In this document: one piece after another, positions 51,668 to 62,616 of the stretch
Layout of the letters: each line of letters begins with the position of its first letter
How positions within the stretch are numbered: the stretch's first letter is position 1
Assembly (NCBI GenBank): GCA_037367405.1
Contig: JAZKJV010002944.1
Span: 124,001 to 188,000 of the forward strand
From: Ottelia alismoides
Taxonomy: Eukaryota > Streptophyta > Magnoliopsida > Alismatales > Hydrocharitaceae
Length of the DNA: 64,000 nucleotides
Direction of reading: 5' to 3'
Notes under the pieces: model-generated
Databases searched by the model: none
Told to the model about the DNA's origin: nothing
The model's input: the letters and a program-made list of their open reading frames with translations, nothing else
Position numbers and translations under genes: made by a program

Positions 51668-52130
51668 AGAATAGCATCGCTATGGTCAACTTCCAAAGTT
51701 TTCTCTTGGTATTGGTATCTATGACATAATCACATAGTGGGATGCAAATATTCTGGCTCCTTCGGAATGTCTAATTGAACTTGACATATTTGTATGTTTA
51801 CTGATAATAACCGACTTTGCATGTTTAATATACCATCTTCTGGTACAAACATGAACAAAATTGAATCTCATCATCCTAACCATCACAAGAATGAATGCCC
51901 GCACACCAAATTGTGCCCTATAAGCAAATGTATCTTGTGTACAGGATGCACCGTTCGAAGTTTCTGGTTATCCTGATATATTATGCTCTAGCACTGAAAA
52001 TCCTAGGAAAACAGTAAACTTATCCCTGTTTCTATGTGTACATGGTCACTTTCCTTTTTTTTATATTCAATCTTTCATTCTTGGATTGAGGTACCAACAA
52101 AGAACTTGCACTCTTACAGCGTGTTCGGTA
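51668..52130 (+). other. Host gene 3' UTR and downstream flank
   Basis: AT-rich and non-coding. AATA-type polyadenylation motifs are present, but none stands out. It ends at the candidate PIF/Harbinger start near 52131. Confidence 0.4.
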
Positions 52131-52789
52131 GGGGAATAGGCTCGCGAATAAGGGTGCTATTCCCCTCCCCTCCGTCATACGACTATTCTCCTCGCTGCTC
52201 TTCTGGGAACCCTCGGAGGCCACGCCTCGCCCTCTCCCGTGAAATAGAGGACGAGGGCTTGTTCCACCCCAACCTCAACGGCTATCGTTCTCCTGCCATC
52301 TCTCCTTCATCTCTCGCACGGTGCTCCCTCTTGGGCTCCTCCATTCATAGGTTATTGTGTGTGGTCTGCTTTCGCTTCACCTTTTGCAGGTCGTCGTTGC
52401 ATCATGTGAGCGACGAATCTTGTCTTGGAGCTCTTTACTCTGCCTTCAATGGTGTTGGTGGAGGTATGCTTGGCTATTTAGTCTTTCCCACAACCTTTAC
52501 AAAGAGGTGTGGTGTCCTTGGGAAGCATTATGTTGTCTTTTCCACCATGTGTTCGGACATGGAATCTAGGTTTATGTGACCACATCGAATCCCTATAAGA
52601 GGGCCTAGAAGATGAGGTCCGATCGCACATCGCAACCCGTTGCTGAGCTATTCCTTCTTTGCTTGTGCATTCACATATCATCTATGCTGCGGGTTTTCTA
52701 GATTGCGAGGTAACCAAACTAAGTTTGCTCTTGCACTTGTAATCCCGTCGAGGTTTGATCGGAAGCTTTGCTTTGGCAATTTGTTTTGT

Positions 52790-54330
52790 TTTCCGGTAAT
52801 GCTCGTTCTTCCAGTTTGATTCTTTGCTTTGGCGTTTGATTGGAGGCTTTGTAGTCATCTTCGGTCTTTGATTGTTTGTTTTTGGTGTTCAGATTCTGCA
52901 CTTGGTGCTGTTCATGGTTGTGAGTTGCTGTTGAAATAGATTACCTTTTGCTTTTGGGATACTCTTGTGATTTCTATTAAGCTAATGTGATATCAAAATG
53001 TTCTATATTTGATTTCCTTCTTTGTGATTTTTGCGATTCCTATTAAGCCGGGATACTCTTGTGATAATATAGGATTTTGTATTTTGTGTCTCTGGCATTT
53101 AAATGGAGGCTTTACTCACCACCTCTGTCTATGAATGCTTGTTTGCTAACCTAATCTTGGATACTCCAGTTTGATTGGAGGCTTTGTGGTCCTCATCTGT
53201 TTATGATTGTTTGTTTCTGGTGCCTAAAAGTTTCACTTGGTTCTGTTCATGGTTGTGAGTTGCTGTTGCGGTAGATACCCTTTTATATCAATGTTGGGAG
53301 ACTCCTGTAAATCCTATTATGCTAATCTGATATCATAATGTTCTACATTTGATTTACTTCATCGTCATTCCTGTGATTCCTATTAAGTAGGAATACTCTT
53401 GTGATTCTATGTTTACATGTATAGAATATCAACATGTTGTATGGTATTTCTCTGTTTAGAGGTATAGATTCCTGTGATTCTTCTATTTGTTTTTGGGGTA
53501 TAGAATATTAACATGTCCTATATTCCTTTGTTTATATATTGGGAAGCTCTTGTGATTCCAGTGATTCCTATTAAGATGAGATACTTCTGTGTTTCCTATT
53601 AAGCTAATCTGGGATTTTGGTGTTTGATTGGAGGCATTCTGTTTATGAATGTTTGATTATTTAGCAGATCTCGGATTTTGTATTTTATATTTTCGTTGTT
53701 TTTGCCGTTTTAATGTGGGAAAATGCTTTGTTGTTGTTTTCCATTTGATTCGATGCTTTGCTAACCACTCCTGTCTACTTTACTCACCTAATCCTGGATA
53801 TTCTAGTTTGATCCTTCACATTAGCGTTTGATTGGAGGCTTTGTAGTCCTCTTCTGTCTAATTGTTTGTTTTTGGTGTTTAAAAGTTTCACTTGGTGCTG
53901 TTCATGGCTGTGAGTTGCTGTTGCGGCAGGTATCCTTTTGTTTAAATGTTGGGAGACTCCTGTAAATGCTATTATGCTATCTGATAGCAAAATGTTCCAC
54001 ATTTGATTTACTTCTCCGTTATTCATATAACTCCTATTAAGTAGGGGCACTCTTCTGATTCTATGTTTAAATGTATAGAATATCAACATGTTTTAGATTA
54101 CCTCTCTGTTTATAAGTATTGAATCCTGTGATTCTATTGTTTGATTTTGGTGTATAGATTATCATACATGTGCTCTATTCCTTCTTTGTTTATATGTTGG
54201 GATACTCCTGTGATTCCAGTGATTCCTATTAACATACTCCTGTGTTTCCTATTAAGCTAATATGCAAGTTTGGTGTTCTTGGTTTTTGAATACGAATGTT
54301 TTTTTACTAACTTAATCTTGGGTACTCCAG
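52790..54330. repeat. Long-period imperfect tandem repeat
   Basis: At least three successive blocks share TTTGATTGGAGGCTTTGTAG, then TTGTTTGTTTTTGGTG, GCTGTTCATGGTTGTGAGTT, TGTGATTCCTATTAAG and ATAGAATATCAACATG in the same order, starting near 52830, 53170 and 53825. Block length varies from about 350 to 650 bases because of internal indels. Non-coding. Confidence 0.7.
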
Positions 54331-54570
54331 TTTGATGCTTTGCTTTGGCGCTTCATTGGGTGCTTTGTATTCCTCTTCTGTCTCCGATTGTTTGTTTTTT
54401 GTGTTTAAAAGTTTCAACTGGTGTTGGTTTACACTGCATCTCTATGTTCTATGTTATGTGTTCTATGTTCTGCATCTCTTTGTTCTAGACTGGTCTATAT
54501 GTTTAGGTTCTGCATGTTGTAAATTTTCTACTGTTTAATACTCCTCTCTTATGATATTGCTGTATTTCAT

Positions 54571-55360
54571 GCTCCACTATTTCAGTCCTTATATGCTATT
54601 GAAGTTGAATGAAAATGCATCTTGTTCTTGCTTAAAATTGCTTATTACTAATACAAAAGCAGCTTAAAAATGCCTGTTCGGTACTTATATGCTTGTCTTG
54701 TTTGGTTCTTATTTGCTATTGAAGTTATTTGAAAATGCATCTTATGTTCAGTCCGTATATGCTATTCTAGAAAACAGAATATTGCTCTTGTTAAAATTCT
54801 TGCTCATCTATTTGTTGTATTTCATGCCCCACTATTTTAGTCCTTACATGCTGTTGAAGTTGAATGAAAATGCATCTTGCTCCTTTTTTAAAAAATGCTT
54901 ATTACTCATACGAAAGCAGCTTACTTGGTGCTGTTCAGTCCTTATTTGCTATTGAAGCTGATTGGAAATGCGTCATGTCCAGTCTTTATATGCTAATTCC
55001 TGAAAACTAAATCTCGCTCTTGGTTAAAGTTCTTGCTCATCTATTTTCTATATTTCATGCTCCACTATTTCTGTCCCTATATGCTAGTGAAGTTGAATGA
55101 GAATGCATCCTGCTCCTGCTTAAAAATGTTTATAACTCATAGAATAGCAGCTTAAGTTGGCCCGTTCACCCTTGTATGTTTTTTTTCTTCAGTCCTTGTA
55201 TGCTATTGAAGTTGGTTGAAAATGCATCTTATGTTCAGTCTTTATTATCTATTCCAGAAAACTGAATCTCGCTCCTAGTTAAAATTCGTGCTCATCTACT
55301 TGTATTTCACGCTCCACTATTTCATGCTATATTTCATGGTTGAGAATGCATTCAGTAAGA
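54571..55360. repeat. Tandem repeat with a period of about 250 bp
   Basis: Three full copies and one partial, starting near 54571, 54828, 55063 and 55312 at CTCCACTATTTCAGTCCTTA, each with GCTATTGAAGTTGAATGAAA, TGCTTAAAA, GAAAGCAGCTTA and GAAAACTGAATCTCGCTC blocks. Within each copy the TATATGCTATTGAAGTTG part occurs twice, so the array has a half-unit substructure. Confidence 0.75.
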
Positions 55361-55904
55361 AGTATGTTATTGGAAACTCTGGGATTACAAGAGTTGGAAT
55401 TGTGGTCGTGTTCCATCTCCAAGTAAATTCCTTCTTCTTCCTTCTCCATTATTCTTCATCTTCTTCCTCACATTTTCTCTTCTCCACATCTCGATCCACT
55501 CACCAAATCTCAAAAAATTGCACTTTCACGGATAAACCGTCTATGGCGAATCGAATGTTGATTTTTCTTAATTTTTTTGGAGTGTTTTCATGAACTTAAT
55601 GTAACATTTACTATTGCTAAACAAATGCCAAAAAATCCCCTTTAGCCTAAAGGGGATCCCCTGTTCTACTATACACTCAATCTTCATCTTCTCCATCAAA
55701 ACTCCTCACCGCATCTCACCTCCGTCCTCGCAAAGAACTAAGTTCACATGTCCCTCCTTCTCGTCACATGCTGGACCACCACTTACAATATTGGACTTTT
55801 ACCTTTCGTCGGCCTTGAGTTGGGGAATTATACGAATTACACCATCGCAAAGGCTACTACGGCTTCTCATTAACTTTACTACACCTTACCCTTATCCATA
55901 AAAA

Positions 55905-56905
55905 ATGAGCAGGAGAGGTGCAAGCTCCTCGGGTGTGCACATCGCCGATGAAGAGTCCATCAAACTTCGGGTGAAGGGCACTCACAATGGATGAGTTCCT
56001 TCTGCAACTTTTCAAGCATCACTTCGACATAGGCGACTGGGTCAGAGGGTTCTTTATCCCTCCGTATGGTAGGATGTTACTGCCCACTTTAACATTTAGA
56101 CGGAGAAGACTTTCGACAAGACGAATATGCACAATCGATGGAAGACCATAAAGAAGGATTATAATGGTTTCATCTATTTGATGACAAAGGGTGGGTGGGG
56201 TTGGGATATGGCCTCCTGTACCATTGTCGCACCCGACGAGAGTGCATGGCTTATGGTATGCATTGGCTAATTCCAATACATCATTGTTAAATACTTATTA
56301 GGCCTAGGTCTCATAGAATATGTTTCAGATTGACAAGGTGTACAAGCCCCATTACAACCTGATGGATGCCATGGTAGGGGGGTACACTACTAGGGGGACC
56401 TTGACCTTCTCATAGACTGTGCCACCCGGATTGTTCGTCACCTTGTTCAAAGGGAACTCATCAACACAACAAGTGTTCGAGGATGAGTTAGAGGAGGGAC
56501 ATGCCACACTCGAGGTGCCCAACCATGGTGAGGATGGGGGCATACGACCACGACGGCTTGCAGGCGGTGTGGTAGAGATTCGGAAGGACAATCATTGGTT
56601 GGTAAGTGTTCCAGTAGCGATGATGCCCCCCCCCATCTCAGGTCATCAGAGAAGATGTCGTTAGGTTGATCGAGCAAATGCTCGAGCTACAGCGGGAGCA
56701 GATCAGGTCCATGATGTCGAAGGGCCCACACACTGTTGTGGAGGAGATCCTCGATGAGCTAGAGGCGTTGCTTCTAGGTGTTCGCCCCAAGGCCCACATC
56801 AAGCTTACGTATAGCCGACATGACGAGATGATCATTTTCAATAGTGCGAAGATTATATCAACCAAACTTGCCGCTTGGGTAGGCGTTCAACTAAACAAGC
56901 CATAA
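55905..56905 (+). pseudogene. Myb/SANT-like ORF1 protein of a PIF/Harbinger element, frameshifted
   Basis: ORF1 of PIF/Harbinger elements is a Myb-like DNA-binding protein that helps the transposase. The ATG at 55905 opens MSRRGASSSGVHIADEESIK. After a frameshift near 55990 comes MDEFLLQLFKHHFDIGDWVR. Another frameshift leads to MHNRWKTIKKDYNGFIYLMT and GWGWDMASCTIVAPDESAW (56130-56250), the ...NR.K.LK..Y..F..L....GFGWD......A.DE.W pattern of the Myb_DNA-bind_3 (SANT-like) domain. Downstream, PHYNLMDAMVGG (about 56350) and a coiled segment IEQMLELQREQIRSMMSK with VEEILDELEALLLGVRP (56660-56905) form the C-terminus. An intron may lie at about 56270-56320. A captured host gene is a less likely alternative. 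Confidence 0.65.
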
Positions 56906-57189
56906 TGTGGTTTCTATCTCCCCCGTCCATGGTTTAGTTTAGATGCATGCTTAGTTGGGGCCTCGTTTCTCTCGATGGTTTTCTTATTTATCTCTTTTGG
57001 ACGTTGTATATTTGGTGGGGTTGAACAATCGATGGTAACATTTCATGTTAATTATGACGTTGCACTCTTTTTTCTTTCAAAAAAACATTTCATGTTAATG
57101 TAAGATTTATAACTTTTGCTTATGGTATTGCTCTTTTGACATGAATTTGTCAAGTAAGAAGCTTACACATTGTTAACGTGTCAAGTATT
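56906..57189 (+). other. Spacer between ORF1 and transposase remnant
   Basis: About 280 bp of AT-rich non-coding DNA. TTTCATGTTAAT occurs twice, about 45 bases apart. Confidence 0.4.
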
Positions 57190-57510
57190 ATGGTATGTGC
57201 GCACTCGCAGGAAATGGAAGCCATAACCGCTAAGTTTGAACTTGGTAATCCTCAACATGATTTACCTTTGGGCACTTGTCGAGGAGGAAGAGGATCATGA
57301 AAATCGCTCTGGTGGTTACATTCCCCACATACTGAAGTAAACATCGACGCATTCATGTGACATTTGGATCCAGGAGATGCTGAACAATCACGTAGGGAGA
57401 TCGTATGAGATGTTTCGCATGTACCCTGAAACTATCATAAGGCTATATGCACTTGGTTGAAGGAACGAGCTAGTCTTAAGAATTCCTGACACCTGAACGC
57501 CAAAGAATCG
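57190..57510 (+). pseudogene. PIF/Harbinger transposase, N-terminal fragment
   Basis: In one plus-strand frame, 57344-57510 reads DIWIQEMLNNHVGRSYEMFR, MYPETIIRLYALG, then a stop and RNELVLRIPDT. This matches the W..ELL.GH..R..E.FRM....F..L...L....L.D... block that precedes the DDE domain in plant PIF/Harbinger transposases. Upstream (57290 on) an acidic stretch EEEDHENRSGGYIP fits the usual leader. The DDE catalytic part is missing, because the sequence changes to Athila/Tat gag-like text after about 57510. Confidence 0.6.
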
Positions 57511-57529
57511 GATCCCTCATGCTTATCAG

Positions 57530-58800
57530 GTGTTTCCCTCATGCTTATCTCATAAGACATCTAGGAGGATTGTAGAGGATCCGACAGATGAGCTCATCCC
57601 CAACATGGGGATAATAGCTGACAAGGTTACCATGGTAGAGCAGATCCACAAGAGGGTCACTGTCCTTGAGGTGCTTTCACGATTGCTGAAGCAAGTGGAG
57701 GAATTGTCTTAGATGGTAGCCAAGATGCGATTATCTGCCCCTTCTGTATCTGTACATCGAGTTCATCTTGTACAAGAGCATGTATAGGGGCCTCAGAGCA
57801 GCTGGCTTGAGGAGCAGCAGTACACTCAGTAGGAGAAGCACACCCACCCCCCTACATGTGGAGCCAGTCTACGAGGGGTCTCCTCAGGTGTTTGAGATCA
57901 ACGGGCTGTGGTACAACCGTGATCCTATCGGTAGACAGTCGGGGATAGGGACTGGTCAGCTACATCGAACACCCCCGCTCCCCAGCTTACCAGGACACCA
58001 ACTCCATCCCCACACCACGCTTTGTACAGTCCAGGCCAGGACAAGGGTACCAACCTCAGCAACACCACCAACAGTGCAACACACTTTTCACTCACCCCAG
58101 TAGGGTCCACCACCACCTTATACCGCACAGTACCACCCACAACAACAGTAACGCCAGGGTCAGTACATACCACAACATCAATCATCCTCCAACCACCACC
58201 AGCAACAACCGACCCCACCCATCAGTGATTTGGGGTCCCTTACCTTGGGCATTTAGTCTTTATCAGATACGGTTCAACAGATAAGGAACAATTATCATGC
58301 CATGAGGACATATCTGAACCGGTCACCAGGATCAGCAGATGATAACAAGGACTCCAATTCCCTCCCAGCTTCAGACCAATCCAAGAGCCTTAATAAGAGG
58401 CAACGACAATCATGTGATCATGTATACTAGTCAGATCACTCCAGATCCGAACATGGGATCCTTTCGTATGATAATGTGAATCATATGTCCCTCAGGAGCG
58501 GAAGGACCATGATCATACCTGATCGGGCATGGGAGCAGGAGGAGGACACCACCAAATCTCTACCTAAGGAGAACTTGGAGGCATAGGAGGAGCATCACCA
58601 TCACCAGTACCACCTTCAACAGAATAAGAGGGATACAAATCTCCCAAAAAAAAATAAAAAAATCAGAAAAAACTAGAAGAACAAAAAGGAGAGGAGCATC
58701 AATAGTGAATCAAGCAAGCCTGATGAAGAGCTTACACCTCCATTTGAGGAGGAAGCACCCGCAACAGAAGATGCACCTTAGTTTTTTTTCATGAATTTCT
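57530..58800 (+). pseudogene. gypsy-2 Gag C-terminal region and linker
   Basis: Frames around 57530-57712 (MVEQIHKRVTVLEVLSRLLK, a coiled-coil type segment) are followed by a glutamine/proline/threonine-rich region at 57770-58250 (PQQQ and TPP words in shifting frames), the low-complexity linker found after Gag in Athila-like elements. 58250-58440 reads SLSDTVQQIRNNYHAMRTYL. 58600-58800 has lysine-rich and then glutamate-rich words. No zinc knuckle was seen. Several stops. The Gag identification rests mainly on position and composition. Confidence 0.5.
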
Positions 58801-58889
58801 TCCCAAGCAGAGTCAGAGTCATAGTTTCAATTTCAGAATCTGAGTTGTCCTCAATAATCCCTTCCCCCATGCTCTTAAGGGTGGAAGGA

Positions 58890-59600
58890 AGAAATCCAAA
58901 AAATCCAAAAAGATGACCTTGAGATGGTAGAGATTTGTAAGAAATATATCAAGGTCACAATCCCCTTTGATAAGTATGTGGATGACACCTGCATTTCAAA
59001 AATATCTTAAGGTAAGGTGCACACCTACAAGGACCAACAGGAAAATAAGAAACTGTGTTGAGAAGCATGTTCTGTAAGTAGCCACTACTTGTGCCATTAA
59101 GAATGCGTTTTCAAGGAAACGAAGGGACATGGGTGCCCAATATGTGGTGAGTCATGTCGATGACATTGCGTTTGTATGCACTCTCTTAGGTAATGGATCC
59201 TCAATTAATCTGATGCCAACAATCCTCTATGAGAGGCTAAATCTAGGACCTCTTAGGAAATCTAGAGCATTACTCCAATTTGCTGACAAGTCCACTAAGA
59301 GGTCCAGAGGAGAATTGAGGAATATCATCATCAATATCAAGGGATGATTACATGGTGGACTTCATAGTACTTGATATGGAGACCCCTCGGAATTGGAGAG
59401 ATTCCTAGGTCATACTTGGACGACCCTTCCTGAAGACAATGTGAGCCTTATTTGACTACAAGGTCGGGAAGATTCAGTTCTAAACTCCTGGTAGAGATGA
59501 GGAAGTAGAGGTGAAGCAAACAAGGTGGCAAAGGCCAGATTCCGAATCCAGCAATGTGTACTCTTCGTCAGGAGCAGATTGTGTTCGTGTAGACACTGTT
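58890..59600 (+). pseudogene. gypsy-2 pre-protease and aspartic protease
   Basis: A KYIKVTIPFDKYV block (about 58950) equals the K..VNIP.LDAI region ahead of Athila/Tat protease. 59129-59347 holds the protease with TLLGNGSSINLMPTILYERL, where the active-site aspartate of L.D.GSS reads N or G, so it is probably dead. FADKSTKRSRGEL follows, then after a frameshift VDFIVLDME and a VILGRPFL-like block near 59410. Part of Pol; cleavage of the polyprotein would be its role. Confidence 0.7.
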
Positions 59601-59749
59601 GGGCCATGACGACAGTGCCTAGCTAACATAGGTGAGTCCCTCTCCCCTGGAGAGAACATTTACATGATACAATTTACGAGATCCTTCGGAATAAACTGGA
59701 AGGCGCATATCGCACATAGATTGCATCCCCCTACATCTTCGATGACATA

Positions 59750-61490
59750 GAGGTCCAATTGGGTCTGCTACTCCTTTCCGCTTTAGGACAATCAGAAGAT
59801 GAGGATGACGAGTCGAACATGGCTTTTGTCGAGTGCTTGGATACTTTTGATGACCCGACTCCACACCCAAATAAGTTGGTGGCAGTTACTTCAGAGACAG
59901 ATCCAACCATTATCATCACAGAACCAGAGTTAGTTGAGCTATATTTACTTGATGGTCACACTTTACATGAGCTCAAAACATTACCCACAACACTCAATTA
60001 TGCCTTCCTTATGGGATAAGAGAAGAAGTTTTCGGTCGTCATCAGCTCACGATTGACCGAGGAGCAGGAATCTCTCTTACTAGAGATCTTGGAGAAAAAC
60101 CACAAGGCGATAGGTTGGAGCATTTTCGATCTCTATGGGATAAACCACGCTTTGTGTTCGTACCATATCTATCTTGAGAATGAAGCCAAACCCTCTCGTG
60201 AATTCCAACGCATAATAAATCCAAATTTACGAGAGGTCGTGAAGAAGGAAATTGAGAAATAGTACGACGCGAGTTTTATTTATCCCATCTCCGATTCCAA
60301 GTGGGTGGCACCTATTCATGTTGTCCCGAAGAAGTTGGGAATTCAGACAACCACCAATGAAGACAGAGAGGAGATTGTGAAACGAGTACCCACGTCATGG
60401 CATGTCTTTGTGGATTACAGATGCATGAATGCCGTGATGAAGATGGATCAGTTTTCCCTACCATTTATTGACCATATCTTGGAGAGATTGATGAGAAAAG
60501 AATTCTTTTGTTTCTTAGATGTGTTCTCATGCTACAACCAAGTAGCTATCATTCCTGAGGATCAGGAGAGAACCACATTCACATGCTCCTTTGGTACCTA
60601 TGCTTTCAGACGCATGCCCTTCGGATTATGCAATACTCCCGCTACATTTCAAAGGTATATGATTGTTATATTCATCGAGATGGTCGACGAATTCCTGGAC
60701 ATCTTCATGGATGACTTCTCAGTCCATGGTGACTCCTTTGATTATTGTCTTAGAAATTTGGACCAAGTCCTCAAAAGATGCTGCGAGGTTAGTCTGGTGC
60801 TCTCGTGGGAGAAGAGTCACTTCATGGTGACAAAGGGAATTATGTTGGGGCATGATATCTCTAAGAGAGGAATGGAGGTTGACCCTGCTAAGGTGGATAT
60901 GATCAGATGACTCCAACCACCAACCAACATGAAATAGTTGCGGTCTTTCCTTGGGCATGTCGGATTTTATAGGAGATTTACAAAAGTTTTTTCAATGATA
61001 GCCCAACTACTTACTAAGCTTTTAGGTAAGGACATATATATTTAATCATCGATCACAAATATCTTGAGGCCTTTAAGCAATTACAGGGAATTATCATGGA
61101 TGCCCGATCCTAAAAGCCCCAGACTGGTCTATTCCTTTTGAGATCATGATATACACCTTAGATTTTGCTGTTGGGCCTGTTTTAGGATAGAGGAGGATGG
61201 TATCTCATCCGCTATATATTACGCAAGCAAAGTGCTTGACCATGCTCAGCGTAACTACATAGTTATGAAGAAAGAGATGCTTGCGGTAGTGTTTGCCTTG
61301 GATAAGTTCAGGTCTCATCTCATTGGATCCAAGGTTGTGTTCACAGACTATTCAACGCTACGGTACCTCATGGAAAAGGACGCAGAGGCACGCCTTTTGA
61401 GGTGGATTTTACTTCTCCAAGAGTTTGACTTGGACATTAAAGATAAACCTGGAAAATAAGAATGTAATAGCTGATCACCTCTCCCGTCTC
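59750..61490 (+). pseudogene. gypsy-2 reverse transcriptase and RNase H
   Basis: The RT lead-in is at 59759-60262 (LHELKTLPTTLNYAFL, LLEILEKNHKAIGWSIFDLY, KPSREFQRIINPNL). The RT core is open for 201 codons at 60305-60910: VDYRCMNAVMKMDQFSLPF, CFLDVFSCYNQVAI (first catalytic aspartate), YAFRRMPFGLCNTPATFQRY, DIFMDDFSVHGDS (catalytic DD pair), then SKRGMEVDPAKVD. After stops, SFLGHVGFYRRF marks the connection. RNase H at 61200-61459 shows [30 protein letters not shown] and [13 protein letters not shown]. Catalytic residues of RT persist, but stops at about 60020, 60262 and 60910 break it. Confidence 0.85.
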
Positions 61491-61499
61491 GAGACTCTT

Positions 61500-62616
61500 G
61501 ATTCTTACTGCCATGCCCTTGAGGTAGGAAGACACCACTCGGTGAAGAGGACCACATGAAAGGTACTGCGGTGTGACTTATATTGGCCGACTCTATTTCG
61601 TGATGCTCTCACCTTTGTGAAGTCGTGTCTAGTATGCCAACAAGTGGGAGGAACCATTGGTTCCAAAGATAAGATGCCAATGCAGCCCGCCATCATTTGT
61701 GATGTCCTCGACGCTTGTGGCATTGACTTCACGAGCCCATTCTTGGTCAACCACAGATTCGAGTACATCTTTGTTACAGTGGATTATTTTATCGAGGTGG
61801 TGGAGGCTATCCCGACTCGAGCCGTAGACAGTAGGACTATCTGTAAGTTCGTTAGAGAGCATATTATTTCTAGGTTCGGGGTCCCCAAAGTGTTGATATC
61901 AGCTGGAGGTAGCCATTTTGTAAACATAGATGTGAACAAACTTGTGAAGGATTACGACATCGAGCACCATGTCGCTAGTCCTTACCACCCACAGACTAAT
62001 GACATGGAAGAGGTGTCAAATAAGGAGGTTAAGACCATATTGCAGAAGCTCGTTCGTCAAGACAGGAAGGACTGATCCTAGCTTTTGGACTAAGTCCTTT
62101 GGGCTTAGAGGACGGCTTATAAGACACCATTAGAACCCTCCTCATTCAGGATGATATTTGAGAAGCTATGTCATTTTCCCGTAGAATTAGTGCATAAATC
62201 AGAATGGGCAATCAAGAAGTCAATTGGAACACACACTTGGGGCATAAACAGAGGGAGATGGATCTGAATGAACTTGTGGAAACTAGGAACCGAGCATATG
62301 ACAATAGTTTGGTGTATAAGGACAAGGCTAAGCATTGGCATGCCAGATTGTCAGATAAAAGACCATCGTCCCTAGACAAAAGGTATCGTTGTTCAATGCG
62401 AGACTGAAGATTTTTTAAGGGAAGCTCAAGTCCAAATGGACGTGCCCGTATCTAGTCCGTGATGTGCATGGCAATGGATGTGTTGAGATATCAAATCTTA
62501 CAGATGAAGCACAAACATTCCCGGTGAATGGACAACTGCTGAAGCACTTTGTCGAATCAAATGAGCAGTTAGTCTGTGTTGAGGAGATTGTTTTCATGCG
62601 TGGGGAAAATTCATAA
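61500..62616 (+). pseudogene. gypsy-2 integrase and Pol C-terminus
   Basis: A zinc-binding CLVCQQVG block (about 61630) precedes the core at 61617-62075. ACGIDFTSPF keeps the first catalytic aspartate. The second, normally ISDGGSHF, reads VLISAGGSHF (D to A). EEVSNKEVK keeps the glutamate. 62204-62407 has ELVETRNRAYDNSLVYKDKA. The last block, about 62420-62616, has KLKSKWTCPY and FPVNGQLLKHF, the GPF/VNGQ.LK ending typical of Athila/Tat Pol. The catalytic change and frame breaks make it inactive. Confidence 0.85.

Larger units (their letters stand above)
52131..57510 (+). mobile_element. PIF/Harbinger-like DNA transposon, truncated at the 3' side
   Basis: Two coding remnants define it: a Myb/SANT-like ORF1 (55905-56905) and the N-terminal part of a PIF/Harbinger transposase (57190-57510), in the order seen in plant PIF/Harbinger elements. 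The left end is placed at CGTGTTCGGTAGGGGAATAG, preceded by CTTACA; the TTA could be the expected 3-bp TSD. Because gypsy-2 text replaces the rest of the transposase after about 57510, the right terminus is missing and the left end cannot be proven. 52600-55600 is a long T-rich, repeat-filled stretch that looks like an intron. Confidence 0.55.

Noticed and set aside
52034..52579. 181-codon plus-strand frame
   Set aside because: It starts upstream of the putative PIF terminus and crosses it. No domain is visible and composition looks like untranslated leader. It could be a 5' exon, but I cannot support it.
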